A DNA stretch of 10,155 nt from Acidobacteria bacterium CG_4_9_14_3_um_filter_49_7 (GTDB lineage: Bacteria; Acidobacteriota; Holophagae; Thermotomaculales; Thermotomaculaceae): assembly GCA_002789615.1 (NCBI GenBank), contig PFTO01000129.1, positions 1 to 10,155 on the forward strand, given 5' to 3'. The position numbers and the translations under genes were made by a program. Within the stretch, counting starts at the first letter, position 1; each line of letters begins with the position of its first letter. Of this stretch, positions 1 through 5,639 are shown piece by piece. The notes beneath the pieces are model-generated. The model saw only the letters and a program-made list of their open reading frames with translations, had not been told where the DNA came from and ran no database searches.

Positions 1-1081
1 TTTCTCCCCTTACTCTTCGCACGGTGCCTGTTGATGAATCCCAGGAATAAACAACTCCCCCCGCCACAGCGTACGGTTGGTCTTCCAGGATCGTGAAGAA
101 ATGAATCTTAGCCGTCTCTTTTGTTACAACAAAATCTTTTTCATGGAAATCCAATACCAGGGCACCTGAAACCTGGCGCAGATTGAATCGAAATTCACCC
201 AGTGTTTTAATTGAAAAGGAAAGGCTCTGGATCACAGGCTCCCTGCCCGGTATCTTCACGGATATCTCCGCTTCCATCCTACCTCTTTTCCACGCACTGA
301 TCAGTGACAGGGCGCCTTCGCCTTTAAAGCGAAGTTCAACCACATTGTCTGCACTGTCATTCCAGAACCGAACATGTTGTCGAATCAGGACTTCGTCATT
401 TTTGTCCTTTGGAATGACATTTACCGTTTTCGTCAATGGCACCACCCGGTACCCAGCTCCGTTCTGAAGGAGAATCTGAATCTCCTTCCCTTCCAGCCAG
501 ATATCTGCCACACCGGAATGCTGAAGCGGCACCGTCACCACACTTTCCATGGTTGCCCTGTCTATAAACTGCAAAGAATTTCTTTCCCTGAGTACAATCC
601 ATTTCCCGACAGCCCAGACAGCCCCCATGCCATCAAATTCTATCCTCTTTTCTGTCAAGAGAAAAGCTCCTGAAAATGGTCTCCTGACTTCGGACTCCAG
701 GTTCAGAAGGTAAGGAATTTCCTCCGGAACCAGTAATATGCCTTGTTTTATCAGTGCAAGATGGGCTGCTTCCTGAATCATAGAAAGATAAGGGGAGATT
801 TTTGAAATACTCACCTCATGACGATGGAGTTTTTCATCCAGCCACACAATCGAGTCTTCTTTTAAGAATGCAACACACGATCCGTCCTCAATGTCTGCTG
901 CTATCACATTGCTTTCCCGCAGCAACTCTTTCCCACTCAAGCCCGCCAGAAAGACATCTCTTCCATCTGCAATGAGAAATGCAGGCCGATCCTTCAGCAT
1001 TCCCCCGCACAGAAGTCTCCTCTCAGCTGCCGCCGGGACCAGGGCCAAAAGAAACAGCAATGCGATTTCCACTTTTCTCAT
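1..1081 (-). CDS. Secreted protein of unknown function, 3' end beyond the window
   Basis: The frame stays open for 360 codons from the ATG at 1081 to the left window edge without a stop, so the C-terminus is missing. The product starts with a clear Sec signal peptide: MRK, a hydrophobic core (ALLFLLALV) and a probable cleavage after PAAA near residue 19. The remainder is rich in short beta-strand-like stretches alternating with charged turns (for example SIVWLDEKLHRHE and AVGKWIVLRERNSLQFIDR), which suggests a beta-propeller or other all-beta exported protein; this is an inference, and I recognise no family. An in-frame ATG at 1096 has a better Shine-Dalgarno sequence (GAGGT at 1104-1108, 7-nt spacer) than the 1081 start (GGAG at 1091-1094, 9-nt spacer). 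I chose 1081 because it gives the more classical signal peptide. Either start lies inside the 3' end of the upstream gene, in a different frame, so the two are probably translationally coupled. Confidence 0.8.
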   Translation of the reverse strand, partial: MRKVEIALLFLLALVPAAAERRLLCGGMLKDRPAFLIADGRDVFLAGLSGKELLRESNVIAADIEDGSCVAFLKEDSIVWLDEKLHRHEVSISKISPYLSMIQEAAHLALIKQGILLVPEEIPYLLNLESEVRRPFSGAFLLTEKRIEFDGMGAVWAVGKWIVLRERNSLQFIDRATMESVVTVPLQHSGVADIWLEGKEIQILLQNGAGYRVVPLTKTVNVIPKDKNDEVLIRQHVRFWNDSADNVVELRFKGEGALSLISAWKRGRMEAEISVKIPGREPVIQSLSFSIKTLGEFRFNLRQVSGALVLDFHEKDFVVTKETAKIHFFTILEDQPYAVAGGVVYSWDSSTGTVRRVRGE

Positions 1082-2135
1082 TATAAAAAACTCCATGTCC
1101 AATACCTCGTATGAGGGTATAATCGTAGCCAAATTTCCCACTCTTCAGTTCTCTGAATTTTCCACTGAAGGGTTCTATCATGAAAACATCTCCATTTTTA
1201 CATTGCACAATTATCAACAGGCCACCGTCGCCACTCTCCACGAAAAAAAGATGGCGCCGTTTGTCTCCGACATCAAAATTTCGGGTGATCTCTTTTCCAC
1301 TTCCTGGATCTACAATTCTCAGTCTGACCTTGTCCCGCCCCATGATCGCCGAAAAAATCGAAGCCTTAACGTACTCAAACACAACTTTCCCAGATGCGTC
1401 TATACCCGGATTTTTCAGAATCCCGCTGAATTCCTTGTCCAACAGATGCTTCCCGCTTCCAGTAGAAAATGAGATCACACGGGTCCTGAAAGACCCGAGG
1501 TCTCCCTGAGTAACTTTGAACAAAATCAGGTTTGCAAACCGCGATCCGGTAAGTAGAGTTGAATCAATCAAATCTTTCTCGGGAATGGCCATTATGTCCT
1601 TCCATGCTCCTGTCTCGAGCCGGTGCAAATGCCCTGAGTCCAGGGACCAGAGCGATCCGCCTTTCTCTGCCATTTCAGGAATGGGTGTTCCCATTCCCGC
1701 ATCTGCTCTTGGTTTCATCTGCCAGTGATAGGCCAGAAGTGTTTTCGATTGTTTCTCCAAGTTCAAAACCAAAAAACCGGTACGAATGGGCAGGTACAAA
1801 TTCCCATCATGAACCATGTTCTGAATCGACGCTGCTGAAGAGGGAACAGGCAGCACAGAGTCTGGAATTGTCACCCGCCAATCGGAATCAGAGCATGTAA
1901 TTTCACCTTTACTTAAACGGAACAACGACTTCTTGCAGGCAAAATAGTAAGCAACTTCCAATTTTTTCCACTTTTTGACTTTAAATACCTCTGAACCCTT
2001 CCACACCTCAGCACTGTCCGCGTTATATAGATAATCGCAACGTTCCCCTCTCAGGATAATGGAGGATCCGGCCCAGACGGGCAGATAAATATCTTGGCAA
2101 AACAGTAATAAGAAAATGGAAAGGAATTGTTTCAT
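1023..2135 (-). CDS. Secreted protein of unknown function, possibly beta-propeller-like
   Basis: This encodes 370 residues from the ATG at 2135, chosen because GGGAG (2143-2147) sits 7 nt upstream and the product then begins directly with a signal peptide: MKQF, hydrophobic core LSIFLLLF, probable cleavage after VWA near residue 22. A GTG at 2159 would add eight unneeded residues. The mature part has repeated beta-strand/turn patterns (YLPIRTGFLVLNLE, GGLLIIVQCKNGDVFMIEP) compatible with a propeller or WD-like exported domain, but no signature is decisive. It lies 45 nt downstream of cheR on the same strand and overlaps the next secreted gene by 59-74 nt. The last residues (GPGPGGS) fall in that overlap and are Gly/Pro-rich, as expected where another frame constrains the codons. 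It has no cysteine-containing lipobox of the usual form. Function unknown. Confidence 0.8.
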   Translation of the reverse strand: MKQFLSIFLLLFCQDIYLPVWAGSSIILRGERCDYLYNADSAEVWKGSEVFKVKKWKKLEVAYYFACKKSLFRLSKGEITCSDSDWRVTIPDSVLPVPSSAASIQNMVHDGNLYLPIRTGFLVLNLEKQSKTLLAYHWQMKPRADAGMGTPIPEMAEKGGSLWSLDSGHLHRLETGAWKDIMAIPEKDLIDSTLLTGSRFANLILFKVTQGDLGSFRTRVISFSTGSGKHLLDKEFSGILKNPGIDASGKVVFEYVKASIFSAIMGRDKVRLRIVDPGSGKEITRNFDVGDKRRHLFFVESGDGGLLIIVQCKNGDVFMIEPFSGKFRELKSGKFGYDYTLIRGIGHGVFYNEKSGNRIAVSFGPGPGGS

Positions 2136-2180
2136 TGTGATACTCCCGGAGAAATCCACCTGGCTGCTGCCACTCTTACA

Positions 2181-3077
2181 TTAGTGGCGGGTCTTTCGGT
2201 GTGAATTCCCCTTTAAAGATGCCGCTCGATAACAAACCGGTCTCGTGTTGTAATGCACCAACGAGAAATGGGAGGGCATCATCAGTGCATTCTCCGAATA
2301 TCCCACAAAAAGAAAACCATTTGGATTTAGCACCCGGCTCAAATCTTCCAGTGCCTTCCTGCGGGAGGCCTCAGCAAAGTAAATCAAGACATTTCGGCAG
2401 AACACAACGTCCATTTTACCAAAACTGAGATATCTCGTTCCGTTTGCCAGGTTGAAAAAGCGGTATGTCACCATGTTGCGAACATCTCGATTCACTCTAA
2501 ACCCATCACCGTGGGGTGTCATATACCGATCTCGTAAATCATCGGGAAGACGCTGTGCAGACATGGCCGAATAGATACCCCGTTCCGCTGTATTCATCGC
2601 ACTCCTATTAATATCCGTTGCCATGATTTCAATCCTTAAATCTGCCGGAAACGAGGAAGCCCCTTCCAGAGCCAGCATTGCCAGCGTATAAGGCTCTTCA
2701 CCCGTGGCACACCCGGCGCTCCATATTTTCAACGTTCTGCTTCCAGATGAAAATTTTTCAGCGACAACTCCCGGGAGAACGAGGTTCCGAAACGCCTGCA
2801 TTTGAGGTACGTTTCGGTAGAAACTGGTTTCAGTGGTTGTGACAGTATTAAATATTTCTTGAATTTCTGTTGTGTCACTACCGGATTGTTGAACATCCAT
2901 AAAATATTGAGAAAACGATCGGGAACCAAGCTCCTTCAAACGCCTGCCCAATTTATGTTCGAGGTAAAATTTCTTCGAATCTTCAAAATACATCCCGCAA
3001 CGGTGATAGATATAATCTCTTAAAATTCTGAATTCCTCATCTGTAAGTCCCGGAGCTCCTGCAATGCTCAAGTTCAT
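2181..3077 (-). CDS. cheR: Chemotaxis-type protein-glutamate O-methyltransferase CheR
   Basis: CheR transfers a methyl group from S-adenosylmethionine to glutamate side chains of methyl-accepting chemotaxis receptors in the cytoplasm, setting adaptation state opposite CheB. The 298-residue product has the whole family layout. An N-terminal helical CheR_N domain (about residues 10-75) leads into TTTETSFYR at 80-88. The SAM-binding glycine loop SAGCATGEEPY is at 120-130, ATDIN at 153-157, DVVFCRNVLIYF at 223-234 and GYSEN at 259-263. Length is normal for a stand-alone CheR with no TPR or CheB fusion. The short tail from 285 is basic (NSHRKTRH). No receptor, cheB, cheA or cheW lies in the window, so its partners are unknown; it is followed on the same strand by two exported proteins. 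The start is the only sensible ATG, but no Shine-Dalgarno sequence precedes it and a TATAAT lies 6 nt upstream. Confidence 0.95.
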   Translation of the reverse strand: MNLSIAGAPGLTDEEFRILRDYIYHRCGMYFEDSKKFYLEHKLGRRLKELGSRSFSQYFMDVQQSGSDTTEIQEIFNTVTTTETSFYRNVPQMQAFRNLVLPGVVAEKFSSGSRTLKIWSAGCATGEEPYTLAMLALEGASSFPADLRIEIMATDINRSAMNTAERGIYSAMSAQRLPDDLRDRYMTPHGDGFRVNRDVRNMVTYRFFNLANGTRYLSFGKMDVVFCRNVLIYFAEASRRKALEDLSRVLNPNGFLFVGYSENALMMPSHFSLVHYNTRPVCYRAASLKGNSHRKTRH

Positions 3078-3083
3078 GGATGG

Positions 3084-3089
3084 ATTATA
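3084..3089 (-). promoter_or_regulatory. Putative -10 element of cheR, implying a leaderless transcript
   Basis: A perfect TATAAT on the minus strand ends 6 nt before the cheR ATG, with CCATCC between. With usual sigma-70 spacing, transcription would begin at or beside the A of the start codon, and no ribosome-binding site is present. The -35 side is weak (TTTCTT at 17-nt spacing, TTGTTT at 20 nt). The call is inferred from consensus only, and the sequence is in an AT-rich region. Confidence 0.4.
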
Positions 3090-3136
3090 ACTGATACAAT
3101 TGGAATAAGAAACAACAAAAAATTCTTTTTCCTCAA

Positions 3137-3166
3137 GTCGAAAAGCTCAATGTTCCGTTTTTCGAC
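3137..3166. repeat. 8-bp inverted repeat in the divergent cheR / ferritin-like promoter region
   Basis: GTCGAAAA (3137-3144) and TTTTCGAC (3159-3166) are perfect inverted copies separated by 14 nt, centred between the divergent starts of cheR (3077) and the ferritin-like gene (3255). The spacing gives a centre-to-centre distance of 22 bp, about two helical turns, which would suit a dimeric regulator. It could also form a weak hairpin. No known operator consensus was recognised. Confidence 0.4.
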
Positions 3167-3215
3167 ATTATGACCAAATAGAACTATTTTCCAGTTATAT
3201 TTTTGATGCTGGGCG

Positions 3216-3224
3216 TGGTACAAT
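3216..3224 (+). promoter_or_regulatory. Putative extended -10 promoter of the ferritin-like gene
   Basis: TGGTACAAT matches an extended -10 (TGnTATAAT with one mismatch), placed so that transcription would begin near 3231 and leave a leader of about 24 nt. That leader carries the ribosome-binding site GGGGT (3245-3249), 5 nt before the ATG at 3255. There is no convincing -35 box, which extended -10 promoters often lack. Confidence 0.4.
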
Positions 3225-3254
3225 TACTTGATTAGAAAACATGCGGGGTAATTT

Positions 3255-3740
3255 ATGGCCAACATTATGACAGTTCTGAATATGCTCGAAGAAATTGAAA
3301 TATCAATGAAAAATCTGTACCAGTGGGTCTCAGAAGAATTTTCCGACGATCTTGATTTATCCCGCACTTTTCAACGAATGAGCCGGGAAGAAGAAACGCA
3401 CGCCGGGATGGTCAGATACCAGAAACGCCTGATCCGCCAGAATCCAGACAGTTTTGACAAGGTATCAATTGACCTCTCTGGGCTGCGGGAATTTCTAGAT
3501 TTTATTTCTTCAATCCGGAAAAATAGCCCGGGTCTAACAGAGGAAGGTGCACTGAAACTTGCCATTCAACTTGAAGGAATGGATGAAGAACGGATGTATC
3601 GCCATACGATAGTCGAAAGCTGCCCTGAACTGAAGGAACTGATTCATGGCCTTACTCAAAGTGACGAGCAACACTGCGTTTTCCTCAAAGACTTCGCCAA
3701 ACGATACCTGGCCTCTGAAGTCGGGAATAGCGGTGAATAG
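3255..3740 (+). CDS. Ferritin/rubrerythrin-like diiron-fold protein
   Basis: A 161-residue, all-helical cytoplasmic protein with the spacing of a ferritin-like four-helix bundle. Candidate iron ligands are E12 or E15 in helix 1 (MLEEIEISMKNLY), E46 and H49 in an ExxH motif in helix 2 (REEETH), E107 in helix 3 (IQLEGMDEER), and a second motif at D137-H140 (SDEQH), where the first ligand is Asp rather than the usual Glu. In this fold such residues bind two irons and act in iron storage, peroxide reduction or oxygen handling. There is no C-terminal rubredoxin domain, so it is not a classical rubrerythrin. It stands alone on the plus strand with its own putative promoter, divergent from cheR; nothing downstream on that strand is close enough to be clearly in the same operon. 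The family assignment rests on motif and helix pattern; the exact reaction cannot be read from sequence. Confidence 0.75.
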   Translation: MANIMTVLNMLEEIEISMKNLYQWVSEEFSDDLDLSRTFQRMSREEETHAGMVRYQKRLIRQNPDSFDKVSIDLSGLREFLDFISSIRKNSPGLTEEGALKLAIQLEGMDEERMYRHTIVESCPELKELIHGLTQSDEQHCVFLKDFAKRYLASEVGNSGE

Positions 3741-4022
3741 TCGGCAGGCAGTGAAAATAGGGAAAGATCAGAGCCGTTTCTCTTTATTTTAATATCATCC
3801 TTCTTTTCTTACCATTAAGCCTTGATGTCTTTGTGTTAAGTTCCCCTCTTTTCCTACCCTGCGCCCCTCTGATGCGAAGCATCGCTTCCCAGACCCGCTC
3901 AAACTCGCCCCCCTCTCAATCTGTAGCTCATTCCAGCGCTTCTCTCACACAGTCCCTTGCGCAAGCTGTTGGAATATGTTAGTGTTGGTTACTTTTGAGA
4001 GAGAGGAAAGGCTGAAAAACTC
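3741..4022. other. Intergenic region, pyrimidine-rich, with two short palindromes
   Basis: These 282 bases hold no gene I can support. The plus strand is strongly C/T-rich from about 3830 to 3955. Two short palindromes are present: GATGC-GAA-GCATC at 3871-3883 and CTTGCGCAAG at 3956-3965. The stretch at 3811-3840 (key part GATGTCTTTGTGTTAAG) loosely resembles a dispersed intergenic repeat motif seen in many environmental bacterial genomes. The end of the region must contain the leader of the transporter gene, with a GAGAGGAAAGG purine run upstream of its ATG. No clear factor-independent terminator or sigma-70 promoter was found. Confidence 0.5.
3871..3883. repeat. Short perfect hairpin palindrome
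   Basis: GATGC and GCATC pair perfectly around a 3-nt GAA loop. It is not followed by a T tract on either strand, so it does not look like an intrinsic terminator. It may be part of a dispersed repeat or a structured leader. Confidence 0.35.
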
Positions 4023-5534
4023 ATGAATTTGAAAGAAAAACTATCTGCTCCTCATTTCTGGGCATTCACAACCTATTTCACAGAAGGATTTCCATTCACT
4101 CTCTTTCGAACAGTCTCCTCGGTCTTTTTCAGAGATATGGGTGTTTCACTGGAAGGCGTGGGCCTGACCTCACTGCTTGGCATTCCATGGATTATCAAAT
4201 TTCTCTGGAGCCCCGCACTGGATCGCTACGCCACCAAGCGAAAATGGGTACTGGCCATGCAGGCAGTTCTTGTTGTCATTATGTTGATCATTGCCGTTAT
4301 GGCATCCACATCGCTGGCCGTGCCCGCCATTGCCGCACTGTTTTTCACAGGTGCTGTCATTTCCGCGACCCATGATATCGCAATCGACGGATATTATATG
4401 GAGGCCCTGGACTTTGACGGGCAGGCAAAGTTCGTCGGCTACAGGGTAATGGCTTATCGAATCGCCATGATGACAGGAACCGGTGTCGTTGTAACACTTG
4501 GTACTACACTTGGATGGATCATTGCTTTTTCCTGTGCTGCCGTAGTTTTTGCGCTCTTCTTTATGTACCATCTGTTTTTTCTTCCGGAACCGCAGATAAA
4601 AACCGTCGGATTCAGTCAGCTGTTCCATGTGCTTCTCAGGGTGAAGGCTCTCGTGATCGGGACAATCTTTGCCGGTATGATCCTTTTCGTAAAGTGGGTC
4701 ATCCACACCCCATTCACTCAGAATCTTGCCGCCAGACTACCAGCCCTTCACAAACTCGGTTTTGCTCAGTGGGCCGGAATTTTACTCCTCCTTGGACTAC
4801 TCATCCTGGCTCTGTTTCGACACTCAATCCGCAGAAAACTGGAGGGTTCCCGGGATTCCAACTATGCCGCCGCGTTTCTCACCTTCATTGACCGGGATAA
4901 TGCCGGTATCATGTTGACATTCATCATCACCCTCAGGGCCGGGGAATGGATGCTGACAACCATGGTTGCCCCGTTCATGGTTGATGTTGGCATCAAGGTA
5001 CACTATGGGTGGATTACTGCCACGGTGGGACTTCCCGCGTCCATTATCGGTGCCATGTTGGGTGGTTGGCTGATTTCACGGTACTCCTTGAAACGGACAA
5101 TCTGGCCCTTGATCGTCATTCAAAACCTGACAAATATTCTCTATATGTTTCTCGCTTTTCACTTGCAATCCTGTGTTCAGTTGAACACAGGTGCCGCTCA
5201 CCCCACGGCAATCGGTAGCTTCAACCTGCTTCTGGTCGCCTCAGTCCATGGATTCGAGCAATTCTCCGGTGGACTGGGAACGGCCGTATTGATGACCTAT
5301 CTGATGAAAATCTGCCTCAAGGAACATAAGGCAGCACACTATGCCATTGGCTCCGGGTTGATGAGTCTCAGCGGCCTCTTCACAGGCATGTCCAGCGGTT
5401 TTCTGGCGGATTGGCTGGGGTATGGATGGATGTTTGGCATGAGTTTCGTGGTGGCAATCCCCGCCATGCTGGTTATCCCATTCCTCCCCAATCTGGATGC
5501 GCCGACTTCACCGTCCGCATTGGATGGTGAATAA
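4023..5534 (+). CDS. ampG: AmpG-like permease of the PAT family (major facilitator superfamily)
   Basis: A 503-residue polytopic inner-membrane protein. Members of this family import peptidoglycan breakdown products (GlcNAc-anhydroMurNAc peptides for AmpG) or acetyl-CoA (eukaryotic AT-1) by secondary transport. The three conserved family blocks are visible. The first is IPWIIKFLWSPALDRY at 54-69. The second is SATHDIAIDGYYMEAL at 114-129. The third, at 409-428, is HGFEQFSGGLGTAVLMTYLM, followed by the YAIGSGLMSLSGLFTG region. I count about 12-14 hydrophobic segments, with an amphipathic, less conserved central linker around 190-295 as in AmpG. The start follows a purine-rich GAGAGGAAAGG 11 nt upstream. 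It ends 105 nt from the oppositely oriented amidase gene, whose product would release the peptide part of such substrates. PAT membership is firm; muropeptide as the substrate is inferred. Confidence 0.8.
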   Translation: MNLKEKLSAPHFWAFTTYFTEGFPFTLFRTVSSVFFRDMGVSLEGVGLTSLLGIPWIIKFLWSPALDRYATKRKWVLAMQAVLVVIMLIIAVMASTSLAVPAIAALFFTGAVISATHDIAIDGYYMEALDFDGQAKFVGYRVMAYRIAMMTGTGVVVTLGTTLGWIIAFSCAAVVFALFFMYHLFFLPEPQIKTVGFSQLFHVLLRVKALVIGTIFAGMILFVKWVIHTPFTQNLAARLPALHKLGFAQWAGILLLLGLLILALFRHSIRRKLEGSRDSNYAAAFLTFIDRDNAGIMLTFIITLRAGEWMLTTMVAPFMVDVGIKVHYGWITATVGLPASIIGAMLGGWLISRYSLKRTIWPLIVIQNLTNILYMFLAFHLQSCVQLNTGAAHPTAIGSFNLLLVASVHGFEQFSGGLGTAVLMTYLMKICLKEHKAAHYAIGSGLMSLSGLFTGMSSGFLADWLGYGWMFGMSFVVAIPAMLVIPFLPNLDAPTSPSALDGE

Positions 5535-5639
5535 TTCAGAAAGGAACAAAAAGGAGAATTGGCCTTCCCTGTCTGATATCACCGGGAACGGTAACCGAAG
5601 CAGAGAACCGCGGAGTTGAACCACAGCGCTAAAGCCGAA
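5535..5639. other. Convergent intergenic gap between transporter and amidase
   Basis: This 105-bp gap separates two genes that meet tail to tail. No strong GC stem followed by T residues is visible on either strand, so termination may be Rho-dependent. Bases 5600-5629 (GCAGAGAACC...GAACCACAG) resemble a dispersed repeat motif of the type AACCACAGAG found between genes in many bacterial genomes; this is a memory-based resemblance only. Confidence 0.4.

Noticed and set aside
396..602. Short minus-strand ORF of 68 codons
   Set aside because: It lies inside the long open frame 1081 to 1, which has a signal peptide and ribosome-binding sites; the short ORF is a shadow in another frame.
2090..2135. 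Lipoprotein signal (LLLFC) in the first secreted protein
   Set aside because: Phe directly before the Cys does not fit a lipobox, and a normal signal peptidase I site (VWA) follows.
3760..3795. Possible terminator after the ferritin-like gene (AAAGA ... TCTTT followed by ATTTTAAT)
   Set aside because: The stem is only about 5 A/T-rich pairs with a long loop, too weak to call an intrinsic terminator.
5585..5600. Inverted repeat CGGT-A-ACCG in the convergent gap as a terminator
   Set aside because: A one-base loop and no T tract on either strand; it cannot form a useful hairpin.
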